IMG/VR virus record: IMGVR_UViG_3300023178_000072 | Span: 1 to 49,849 of that record | DNA: 49,849 nt | Reading direction: 5' to 3' (one strand) | From: a virus | In this document: piece after piece, positions 33,122 to 41,844 of the stretch | How positions within the stretch are numbered: position 1 is the stretch's first letter | Layout: each line of letters opens with the position of its first letter | Made by a program: the position numbers and the translations under genes | The notes under the pieces: model-generated | Database searches by the model: none | What the model saw: the letters and a program-made list of their open reading frames with translations, nothing else | What the model was told of the DNA's origin: nothing

Positions 33122-36100
33122 ATGCCTATTAATACAGACTTAAATATTGCACCATATTTTGATGATTTTGATGCTGAGGATCAGTTTTATCGTATCTTAT
33201 TTAAACCAGGATACGCTCTTCAAGCACGTGAACTTACTCAATTGCAAACAATGTTGCAAAACCAAATTGAAACATTTGGAGATAATATTTTTAAAGAAGG
33301 TTCAATCATTAAAGGTTGTAACTTTGCACAAATTAACGGTTTGCAATATGTTAAATTAGCAGACAAAGGTGGATTTGATCCAAGAGAATATATTAGTAGA
33401 CAAGCGTTAGACACAGTAGGCGGTGTTGATAATGTTGAAGTTGAATTAGTATATGAGATTGAAGGTAGTGATAGTGGTCTTAAAGCACGTATTGTAGAAG
33501 CATCACGTGGTTTCTCTACTCGCCCACCTGATTTAAACACATTTTATATTCAATATATCAATAACACCGAAGTTAATACACAGTTTCGCTCTGGTGAGTT
33601 GCTGACTATCACAGAACGTAGATTTTCTGGCGAAGATGAATATAGCACAACTCTTAACTTAAATACAATTAACGTTACAACACAATCGCCGAGAGTTGGT
33701 TATTCATATGGTATCCAATCGACACCGGGTATTATTTTCCAAAAAGGCCAATTCATTTATGCAGAAGCTCAATCTTTAATTGTTGAAAAATACTCAGACT
33801 CTCCAGACGATAAAGCAGTCGGATATAAAATTACAGAAACTCTAGTTACTGCTTTACAAGACAGATCACTTTATGATAATGCTGCAGGAACAACTAATGC
33901 TAACGCTCCTGGTGCAGATAGACTTAAATTAGCACCTGTTTTAACAGTATTAGATATTTCTGATGCAGAAATAGACCTTGACTTCTTTACATTAATTAAA
34001 TATAATGAAGGAAAGGAAGTTACATTAAGAGACGTTTCACAATATAACGTATTAGGCGATGAAATGGCTCGTCGTACTTATGAGGAATCAGGTGATTATA
34101 TAATTGAAAAATTTAATGTAAGAACAGAAAGAAAAGCAAGTGCAAACAACGCATTAAAAGCAATCGTTGGACCAGGCTTGGCTTATATTCACGGATACCG
34201 CATTGAAAACGGTGGAGAGATTGATTTTACTATTGAGGATATTGAAGCAACAGAAACTTATAATAACCAATCTGTTTCTATGCAATATGGACATTATATT
34301 GATGTTACAAGTTCGTTCACTGGCCATCCTACGCTAAATTTAGAAGAAGTCAATCTATTAGACTCTGGACTTGTTACGCGCGGCACTGCAATTGTAAGAA
34401 ATATTACACCTAGCAAAATATATTTGACTGCTGTTAAAATGAATGGCGGTCAAGCATTCAACGATGTAAATTATATCAGCGCAAATGGTGATATTACAAT
34501 CCCATCAGATTCTGTAATCAGGGATCAGGCAAAAGCTCCTGTTATTTTCCCAACTGGTGTATTTAGCACAAAAGATACAACAGACATTTCTGTTCCAGTC
34601 AGATCTAAGTTTTCTGGTTCATTTGGCGGTACAACAATTTCAATTACTCAAGGTGGATCATCTGGTCGTGATTTTGCATGCGACAATGATGATATTGTTG
34701 TTATTGATAGTGCAGGTACTCAGCTAACAGTTACCGGATATAGCACATCTTTAAATAATAGCGTATTAAATATTACTCTTGGTTCTTCCGGAACAGGATA
34801 TGCAAACGTATTCTATAACGAAAGAATTCAATCTATCACACCATTTATTAAAACACCAGTAGAACCTTATATTAAAGTTGCATATGCAAGCGGAACAACA
34901 AGATATTCTTTAGGTTTCCCAGATGTTATTAGTATTCAAAGTATTGTTGACTCATCTGGAACTGATTTTACAAAAAGCTTCCGTTTAAAGCAGAACCAAA
35001 AAGATCATTATTATGATATTTCTTATATGGAATATATTCCTAATAGACCAGAGCCAACAGGTACTCTGACTATTAAGTTAAAAGTTCATCAAATTGGTTC
35101 GTCTCAATCTGGCGGTTATTTCTTTACAATCAGTAGTTACAAAATTGACGATGACTCAACTACACTTCCTTCAGGATTTATTCGTTCAAACGATATATCT
35201 GTTTATCAATCGTCTAGCGGAAAGAAATATAATTTAAGAGAAAGCGTTGATTTTAGACCGTATGTTGACAAAGACGCTGCAGCCGATTATACAGCGTTAA
35301 CAGCAGGTGCGGCTCCAACAATCTCAACCGCGGTTGATGCTTATACAATTTCATTTACAGATCATGCTTCTTATGGTAGGTCAAATGCTGCGGGATATTT
35401 AATTCCAGCATTAAATGAATCTATGGTCATGGACATTGAGTCCTATTTGGCTCGTGTTGACTTAATTACAGTTGACTCTTATGGTCGCTTTAGTCTTATC
35501 AAAGGTCAAGAAGATCAATCACCAAGACCACCTACAATTGGCGACGATCAATTCATTATTTCGCAACTGACAATTCCTGGGTATCCAGCTCTTTCACAAA
35601 AAGAAGCTGCTCAGCAAAAGAAAAATCAGTATGCTGTTAGAGCAACAACGTCTGGTGTTAGAAGATATACTATGGCAGACATTGCAGATATTGATAGAAG
35701 ATCAAAAAGCTTAGAATACTATATATCACTAAATGCGCTAGAACAGTCAGTAGAAAATATGATTATTCGCGATGGTGTCGTTAATAGATTTAAAAACGGT
35801 TATATCGCCGATCCTTTAAATGATTTAACTTTAGCTAATATGGAAAGCCCAGAGTTTAGTGCGTCAATTCTTCCTGATAGAAGAGTTATGGCCCCAGCTC
35901 TTAAAACTTATCCATTAGATATGAAATATAAAACATCATCTAATGCTACTATATTCCCAGCAACTGCAACCGCTGAAACAGCAACACTTTCTAGAAATGC
36001 TCACGTAGCAGTTATTAAACAGCCGTTTGCCACAGGAACAAGATCTTGTACAACAAACTTCTACAGCTATAGAGGCCAAGGACAATTATTCCCAGATCAT

Positions 36101-38635
36101 GATTTTGTGCACGATACTGTTACCGACCCGGTACCAGTATTAGCAAACATACCTAATCAGATGGATGCATTTGTTGATGATATTCAAGAATTCTTACCAC
36201 AAACGCAAACATCAACACAAAATATTGGATCAGTTCAAGTAGGAAGTTCTGATGATTTCTTCCCTGGATTTATTGAGCAGACAACAGTTACAGAAACAAC
36301 TGTTGGATGGAGAACAGAGCAACAAAACGTAGGTGACTTTGTTTCTAACATTCAATTTAATCCTTACATTCGTGGCCGTAAAGTAAGAATTTATATGACT
36401 GGTCTAAGACCAAATACTCGTCATTATTTCTATTTTGATGGTGAAGATGTTAATGCATATGTAACACCAGGTGATCCCGATGCATCAATCCCTCGTGACA
36501 TTTATACATATGGACAAAGAGGAGACGCAGTTACTACAGACGATAATGGTATTTTAAGAGCACTGTTTGACATTCCAGCTGGAACTTTCTTTGTAGGAGA
36601 TAGAATATTACACGTAGCGGACGTTGACGCTTATGATGATATTCAAACTGCAGCTGTTTCTCAAGGATTTATTACTTACCACGCTTATAACATTGACATT
36701 TCGTCAAGATCATTGACAATGTCTACAAGAATTCCAGAGCTTCAAGTTAATACATCCACTACAACACGTAACGTTCAAGGTCGTGCTAGACCACAACAGC
36801 CTGAACCAGCTGATAGTAGTAACGATAGTAACAATGGAAATAATGGTGTAGTTGGCGGCGGTGGCGGAGGCGGCGGTGGTGTTATTGCAGCCATTGCTCT
36901 TGCATTCGTTTTCTTTGATCCATTAGCACAAACATTCTACGTTAAAGAAGGTATGGGTAAAGGATCTGGCACAATTTATGCATCTAAAATTGATGTATTC
37001 TTTAAACGCAAAAGTCTTGTTAATGGTATTACACTTCAAATTAGAGAAGTTTTAAATGGCTATCCAACAAATAAAGTTATTCCATTCTCTAAAGTTCATA
37101 AGCTTCCTGGTGCTGTTAGTGTTTCTGACGACGCAAGTGTAGCAACAACGTTTGAATTTAAGAACCCGATTAAATTAAAAACAGATAGAGAATACGCAAT
37201 TGTTTTGGTACCTGATGCAAACGATCCAGATTATTTAGCGTTTACATCTAAGATCGGTGGAACAGATTTAACACCAGGTGATACTCAAGGTAAAGCTGTT
37301 ATCCAAGACTGGGGTGACGGTGTTCTATTTACATCCACAAATAATAAGGCTTGGAAATCTTATCAAGATGAAGATCTTAAGTTTACGTTATATCGTCACG
37401 AGTTTAATCAAAACTCTGGTTCTGTAACTCTTACAAACCAAGATCACGAATTCTTTACACTAACAGGTTATGATGATAACGTATTTGAGCAGGGTGAACT
37501 TGTTTATCAAGAAAAAGCGTTGCAAGGTAATACAAGCGCAACTGTTAGTATTTTAAACGGAAGTAACAGTTTAACGGGAACAGACCTAGACGAAACATTT
37601 GCTGTTGGTGACTGGATTAAAGTTACAACTTCAGGCGCAGGCAGAAAAGAGCTATTTGAAGTTATAGAAATAGTTTCAGATTCTGAAATTACTTTGGATC
37701 ATAAAATTGATTTTGAAGTTGCAAGCGGTTCTGCTGTTCCTATCGTTTCTGGAGAATGTGTTCAGCACAATCCAAATAAACCAGAGACTCTTATTCTAAA
37801 GAATAGTTCCGCAACAGCTACAAGAGGCTTTAGCGCAAATACTATTATTGGATATTCAAGCGGTACTTCTTGTCAGATTTCATCAGTCGATAACGTTAAT
37901 TTAGGATTTGTTCAACCATTAATTCAAAAAGTTAATGATATTACAACCACAACTAAGCTGGAAGGCAGATTTACTAATCCATCTGATGTATTGACACCTT
38001 ATGCAGTTCCTATGAAGTTTGCTGACTCTAACTACTTCACTCAAAATGGCGTATTAATATACAGTAAAACAAATGACCCGACAGGTAATAAACCATTTGA
38101 AGTAAAAGTTACTCTTGACAATAGAGCAAACTCAACATCTTCTCCGATGGTGGACATTGAGACTGCTTCACTTATTGCATACGAATATCAAGTTACAAAT
38201 GATGCTAATACGGCGCCAGAATTTATTACTAAAACCGTTGAATTAGCAGACGACATAGATGCAGAAGATATGAGAGTCTTTATTCAAGCATATCGCCCAG
38301 CAAGTACTGATATTAAAGTTTACATTAAAGCACAAAATCCAACTGATAGAACTTCATTTGATACTGTGCCTTGGATTGAAATGGAATTAGTAGACGGTAT
38401 TGGACAATATTCATCTGACTCAAACCTAGAAGACTTTAGAGAATATGCATTTGAAGTTCCAGAAGTCAGCCCAGGCGAAAACGGTATTAATGCAGGCGGC
38501 GTATTAGAATATACTAATGCTGAAGGAAGTACATATACAGAATACAGAAAGTTTGCTCTTAAATTTGAAATGCTATCACCTTATAAGCATAAAGTTCCAA
38601 CTATTAAAAACTATAGAGGGATTGCTATCTCATGA
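33122..38635 (+). CDS. very large virion structural protein (DUF4815-type, gp10 position)
   Basis: 1837 residues. The opening NTDLNIAPYFDDFDAEDQFYRILFKPGYALQARELTQLQTMLQNQIE is the signature I associate with the DUF4815 family of marine T4-like phages, found next to gp8. The first 450 residues form that domain. Later parts are beta-rich, with fibre-like strand repeats. Nine consecutive Gly at 1245-1253 are followed by a 12-residue hydrophobic run (VIAAIALAFVFF), then DPLAQTFYVKEG, which starts another conserved domain. It is probably a baseplate periphery protein that carries fibres. Its stop overlaps the next start. Confidence 0.8.
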   Translation: MPINTDLNIAPYFDDFDAEDQFYRILFKPGYALQARELTQLQTMLQNQIETFGDNIFKEGSIIKGCNFAQINGLQYVKLADKGGFDPREYISRQALDTVGGVDNVEVELVYEIEGSDSGLKARIVEASRGFSTRPPDLNTFYIQYINNTEVNTQFRSGELLTITERRFSGEDEYSTTLNLNTINVTTQSPRVGYSYGIQSTPGIIFQKGQFIYAEAQSLIVEKYSDSPDDKAVGYKITETLVTALQDRSLYDNAAGTTNANAPGADRLKLAPVLTVLDISDAEIDLDFFTLIKYNEGKEVTLRDVSQYNVLGDEMARRTYEESGDYIIEKFNVRTERKASANNALKAIVGPGLAYIHGYRIENGGEIDFTIEDIEATETYNNQSVSMQYGHYIDVTSSFTGHPTLNLEEVNLLDSGLVTRGTAIVRNITPSKIYLTAVKMNGGQAFNDVNYISANGDITIPSDSVIRDQAKAPVIFPTGVFSTKDTTDISVPVRSKFSGSFGGTTISITQGGSSGRDFACDNDDIVVIDSAGTQLTVTGYSTSLNNSVLNITLGSSGTGYANVFYNERIQSITPFIKTPVEPYIKVAYASGTTRYSLGFPDVISIQSIVDSSGTDFTKSFRLKQNQKDHYYDISYMEYIPNRPEPTGTLTIKLKVHQIGSSQSGGYFFTISSYKIDDDSTTLPSGFIRSNDISVYQSSSGKKYNLRESVDFRPYVDKDAAADYTALTAGAAPTISTAVDAYTISFTDHASYGRSNAAGYLIPALNESMVMDIESYLARVDLITVDSYGRFSLIKGQEDQSPRPPTIGDDQFIISQLTIPGYPALSQKEAAQQKKNQYAVRATTSGVRRYTMADIADIDRRSKSLEYYISLNALEQSVENMIIRDGVVNRFKNGYIADPLNDLTLANMESPEFSASILPDRRVMAPALKTYPLDMKYKTSSNATIFPATATAETATLSRNAHVAVIKQPFATGTRSCTTNFYSYRGQGQLFPDHDFVHDTVTDPVPVLANIPNQMDAFVDDIQEFLPQTQTSTQNIGSVQVGSSDDFFPGFIEQTTVTETTVGWRTEQQNVGDFVSNIQFNPYIRGRKVRIYMTGLRPNTRHYFYFDGEDVNAYVTPGDPDASIPRDIYTYGQRGDAVTTDDNGILRALFDIPAGTFFVGDRILHVADVDAYDDIQTAAVSQGFITYHAYNIDISSRSLTMSTRIPELQVNTSTTTRNVQGRARPQQPEPADSSNDSNNGNNGVVGGGGGGGGGVIAAIALAFVFFDPLAQTFYVKEGMGKGSGTIYASKIDVFFKRKSLVNGITLQIREVLNGYPTNKVIPFSKVHKLPGAVSVSDDASVATTFEFKNPIKLKTDREYAIVLVPDANDPDYLAFTSKIGGTDLTPGDTQGKAVIQDWGDGVLFTSTNNKAWKSYQDEDLKFTLYRHEFNQNSGSVTLTNQDHEFFTLTGYDDNVFEQGELVYQEKALQGNTSATVSILNGSNSLTGTDLDETFAVGDWIKVTTSGAGRKELFEVIEIVSDSEITLDHKIDFEVASGSAVPIVSGECVQHNPNKPETLILKNSSATATRGFSANTIIGYSSGTSCQISSVDNVNLGFVQPLIQKVNDITTTTKLEGRFTNPSDVLTPYAVPMKFADSNYFTQNGVLIYSKTNDPTGNKPFEVKVTLDNRANSTSSPMVDIETASLIAYEYQVTNDANTAPEFITKTVELADDIDAEDMRVFIQAYRPASTDIKVYIKAQNPTDRTSFDTVPWIEMELVDGIGQYSSDSNLEDFREYAFEVPEVSPGENGINAGGVLEYTNAEGSTYTEYRKFALKFEMLSPYKHKVPTIKNYRGIAIS

Positions 38636-38823
38636 TAGTTACTAATAGAAAAAGAGATCCAAAAACCGGCGCTGTACTTAACACAGATGTAGAAGCTCTA
38701 AATAAATATAAACAAGAAAGAGCTTTGTATAAAAAAGTTAATAAGCTCGGAGAGGACGTCAATGAAATTAAAATGTTGCTTAGCGATGTTTGTGAAAGAT
38801 TAGAAAAGTTAGAGAACAGATAA
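38632..38823 (+). CDS. short coiled-coil protein
   Basis: 63 residues. The second half, KVNKLGEDVNEIKMLLSDVCERLEKLE, has the heptad pattern of a trimeric or dimeric coiled coil. The first half is basic (TNRKRDPKTGAV). It overlaps the giant structural gene by 4 bases and is followed 1 base later by the fibre gene. It is probably an adaptor or oligomerisation factor for the fibres; no family is recognised. Confidence 0.6.
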   Translation: MIVTNRKRDPKTGAVLNTDVEALNKYKQERALYKKVNKLGEDVNEIKMLLSDVCERLEKLENR

Positions 38824-38824
38824 A

Positions 38825-39703
38825 ATGGCAAAACCTAGTTTAACAAATATTACAACTACACAAACGTTTCAAAACTGGTTTGATAAAACCAACGAAATGG
38901 TTGACATTTTTCGTGACGAAGCTATTACTGCATCGGCTATTGGGGACACCACAACGGGGAATGCAACATTAGTTGGGAACTTTACAGCAACAAACATCAT
39001 TGGTGATACAGCAGTTAAATCTGACAGAATATCAGCGCAAACCGGTGGTGGTGTAATAGATTTTACAGATCCAATTGAAATAACAGGTTCGTCAGATCAA
39101 GTTGTAGCCACATTTACTTATGTTGCAGACGGGCCGCGCGTCCAATTTACTGATGACTTAATTACATGGGATGTTGGATTTAAAGATACTTCTGCTGCAT
39201 TTATAATTAATACTGGAGTTGGCAGTAACAAATTTGAACTTTCCACCGCTGGAACTTTAACTGTACCAAATATCGACGTTCTTGAAGGTGTAGATATCAC
39301 AACAGATTTGGATGTTGGCGGGGATATGAGAGTTACTGGGTCGTTAACTATTAATAACCTTGTAGCAAATAATGTTTATGCTATTAACGAGTTGGTTACT
39401 GGGTACTCTGGTTCAGACATACGTTTAAAAGAAAATTTAGAAATTATCCCTAACGCGCTTGAAAAACTTTCGCAAGTTAATGGTTATACATTTAACTATA
39501 TTGGAAAAGAAGAAAGGGTTACTGGTGTTGTAGCTCAGGAAATAGAACAAGTATTACCTGGCATAGTTTTTGATGCAGAACACCCAGATTATGATGGTCC
39601 ACACAAAGCCGTTAGATACGGACACATAGTAGCCCTTCTTATTGAAGCAGTTAAAGAACTGCAAGGTGAGGTTGAAAGGCTAAAAGATGGCTCTTCAAAG
39701 TAG
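38825..39703 (+). CDS. tail fibre with C-terminal S74 self-cleaving chaperone
   Basis: 292 residues. After an N-terminal helical anchor (FQNWFDKTNEMVDIFRDEA), a beta-type shaft runs to about residue 190. The end is an intramolecular chaperone of peptidase family S74: GSDIRLKENLEIIPNALEKL, GVVAQEIEQVLPGIV and RYGHIVALLIEAVKELQ. The Ser-Lys dyad is Ser197 and Lys202, in the known SDxRxK spacing. The chaperone trimerises the fibre and then cuts itself off, leaving a mature fibre of about 196 residues. The stop overlaps the next gene by 17 bases. Confidence 0.85.
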   Translation: MAKPSLTNITTTQTFQNWFDKTNEMVDIFRDEAITASAIGDTTTGNATLVGNFTATNIIGDTAVKSDRISAQTGGGVIDFTDPIEITGSSDQVVATFTYVADGPRVQFTDDLITWDVGFKDTSAAFIINTGVGSNKFELSTAGTLTVPNIDVLEGVDITTDLDVGGDMRVTGSLTINNLVANNVYAINELVTGYSGSDIRLKENLEIIPNALEKLSQVNGYTFNYIGKEERVTGVVAQEIEQVLPGIVFDAEHPDYDGPHKAVRYGHIVALLIEAVKELQGEVERLKDGSSK

Positions 39704-40994
39704 CGGCGCAATTTCATTACTAGATATTGCTCAAGAGTTTGGTGGAGGCGTGCCCCACGCTTTAAACGAGTACTATAGAAACGGCGGATTAGTGCCGGAT
39801 ATTTCCCCTTATAACGACAACATTCCTACTTCAGGTACAATAGCATTTGATGATTTTTATGGCGCATTAAATGCAGCACCTTTCATTGTTCGCATGATTG
39901 GTGCTGGCGGCGGCGGGGCTTCGGGCGTAAATGACGGCACTGGATCTCCACAAAGTTCATACGCTGGAGGGTCTGGAACATCTAGTGTTATTGCCAGTAT
40001 AAACATTGACAATGTTAGTGGGATTTATTATGATAATATTAATGGCGTATTTGGCAATTATAGTCAGTTAAATAGTCCAGGGGGTACCGGGGGAACGCAT
40101 AATGCTGGAACCAATGGCAATGCGGGGGCAGCTTCCGTGTACGGCCCAGGCGGCCCGGGCGGCAATGCTAACAATTCCGCTCCATCACCTTTTACCGGCA
40201 CAAACTTTGCCGATGACTCTGTGGATAGTCCTAGAAGAGTTAATAATACATCATGGAATTATATTAAAGTACCGGCTGGCTATTCGGGTGCAGAATTAGG
40301 TCATAGCGCATCTGACAGAATTGCAGTAGAATCAACAAACGGACTTGGCGTAGGTATTCATAGATCAACAGCAAACGCTGAGTGGATCATTAGCGGTAGT
40401 GGTACGGTGTATTATGAAGTATATGTTGATTCTGAACGATATTGGGATTTTAGTAGATTCTATTTAAACGGAACCCGATATGTTAATATTTCAGGTTCAA
40501 ATACAACTAGTTCGGGCAATCTAGCAGCAAGTGCTGGTACTGTTATCAAATGGCAATACTATAAAGATGGGTCAGTTGATCGTTATTCAGATCTAGGAAG
40601 ATGCTATTTTTATGTTACTAACCAAAGTACTTTAGATTATTCTTATGGCGCAGGCGGCGGCGGTGGCGGCGGAGATGCTTCTTCTAAAAATGATCCGTCC
40701 GGCACTGGCGGTAATGGCGGTAATGCCGGGACCAACCAGACAGGACCAGTAGGAACTGTTCCGTTGCTAACAAATGGTCAGCATTGGATATATTTTAAAA
40801 GAAGTAATCCAAGCCTTACCAGTCAATATAGACCATTTGTTGGATTCCAAGGAGCAGGAAATAACCAAGGTAACCAAAATGGTGCTGCAGGTGCTAATGG
40901 ACGTATACAAATAGTAGATATGCAAAATTGGGAAGAATGGAATTGGCGTGGCGCCGGTGTAAATAACTATGTTTGGCAGGTTCCCGAAGGATAA
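39687..40994 (+). CDS. glycine-rich tail fibre/adhesin
   Basis: 435 residues. MALQSSGAISLLDIAQEFGG is the usual start of a class of phage fibre-tip proteins. Glycine-rich blocks occur at about residues 71-100 (GAGGGGASG), 130-160 and 326-355 (AGGGGGGGDA). They resemble the glycine-rich motifs of T-even gp38-type adhesins, where loops between them set receptor specificity. Two beta domains separate the blocks. It overlaps the S74 fibre gene by 17 bases, suggesting coupled production of a fibre and its tip. Codon use looks ordinary. Confidence 0.65.
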   Translation: MALQSSGAISLLDIAQEFGGGVPHALNEYYRNGGLVPDISPYNDNIPTSGTIAFDDFYGALNAAPFIVRMIGAGGGGASGVNDGTGSPQSSYAGGSGTSSVIASINIDNVSGIYYDNINGVFGNYSQLNSPGGTGGTHNAGTNGNAGAASVYGPGGPGGNANNSAPSPFTGTNFADDSVDSPRRVNNTSWNYIKVPAGYSGAELGHSASDRIAVESTNGLGVGIHRSTANAEWIISGSGTVYYEVYVDSERYWDFSRFYLNGTRYVNISGSNTTSSGNLAASAGTVIKWQYYKDGSVDRYSDLGRCYFYVTNQSTLDYSYGAGGGGGGGDASSKNDPSGTGGNGGNAGTNQTGPVGTVPLLTNGQHWIYFKRSNPSLTSQYRPFVGFQGAGNNQGNQNGAAGANGRIQIVDMQNWEEWNWRGAGVNNYVWQVPEG

Positions 40995-41002
40995 AATTTA
41001 AA

Positions 41003-41791
41003 ATGACTACAAAAACGTATCCTGGGTTTGGTTGGGTTTCTGATTATGTTGAAAACATAGTCGGCGCAAATACGTATGTAATAAGCGAAGATTTAAACAA
41101 TAAAATTTCAACTGTTCTTATAAGAAGAAACGATCAGGGAGCTTTTGATTGGGGCTATACAATGCCCGCAGTTTATGCAAATACAGTAATAGATTTTTTT
41201 AGTGACAATGGCGTAGTTTTAAACGACGAATTAATAAACTTTATAAATCAATGGCAAGCAATAAATGAAGTTTGTATAAATCCAAGATTTGGTATTGATG
41301 TTTCTAGAAGTTTAAACGGAGATAATACAATATGGATTGGCGGAGTTATTCCATATGCTGCTAATTGGTGGATTCAAGATTATGATTTAGGCGATTTAAA
41401 TGTTGAAGAAGCGGTAAAAGGTGGAGTTAAATTAGGTTATAATTTAACAGAAGAAAGATTTGTAACTCTAAAACTTTATTCTAGATTTAGACTCGCGTGG
41501 GGTGACGATTCTGCAGCAACGAATTATGTATACTCAATAGATGCAGACAACAATTGTACCCTTATAACAACACAGGGGTGCAAACACTATCCGTCAACAA
41601 CAGACGTGGTTAGTGTTACCCAAAGATGGGAAGATATTTTACCGAGTATAAACACATTGCAAGCTAAATACGAGGCTTATGATTGGTGCCGCGGCACGGC
41701 AATTAAATTTAACGAGCGAGTACAAACCGGAGAAGGTGCTCAAAATCAAGGTTACTTTTATCTTTCGGTAATGAAAAACCGCGACGCATAG
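41003..41791 (+). CDS. unknown protein beside the fibre genes
   Basis: 262 residues from the ATG at 41003; the frame extends to a TTG at 40973 inside the previous gene, but the ATG has AAGGA about 11 bases upstream. The product starts MTTKTYPGFGWVSDYVENIV and is rich in Trp, Tyr, Asp and Asn. It has segments such as IWIGGVIPYAANWWIQDYDL and QRWEDILPSINTLQAKYEAYDW. There is no signal peptide or transmembrane segment. I recognise no family. Its position suggests a fibre tip, a fibre chaperone or a carbohydrate-binding protein. Confidence 0.6.
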   Translation: MTTKTYPGFGWVSDYVENIVGANTYVISEDLNNKISTVLIRRNDQGAFDWGYTMPAVYANTVIDFFSDNGVVLNDELINFINQWQAINEVCINPRFGIDVSRSLNGDNTIWIGGVIPYAANWWIQDYDLGDLNVEEAVKGGVKLGYNLTEERFVTLKLYSRFRLAWGDDSAATNYVYSIDADNNCTLITTQGCKHYPSTTDVVSVTQRWEDILPSINTLQAKYEAYDWCRGTAIKFNERVQTGEGAQNQGYFYLSVMKNRDA

Positions 41792-41805
41792 GCACGCGTA
41801 TTCAT

Positions 41806-41813
41806 TATAAATA
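41806..41813 (+). promoter_or_regulatory. T4-type late promoter box before the giant fibre
   Basis: An exact TATAAATA, 32 bases before the ATG at 41845, with AAGGA in the leader as ribosome site. It probably gives the giant fibre gene its own late transcript. Confidence 0.75.
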
Positions 41814-41844
41814 AAAGTAAAATATTAAAAAAGGATAGTTTAGA

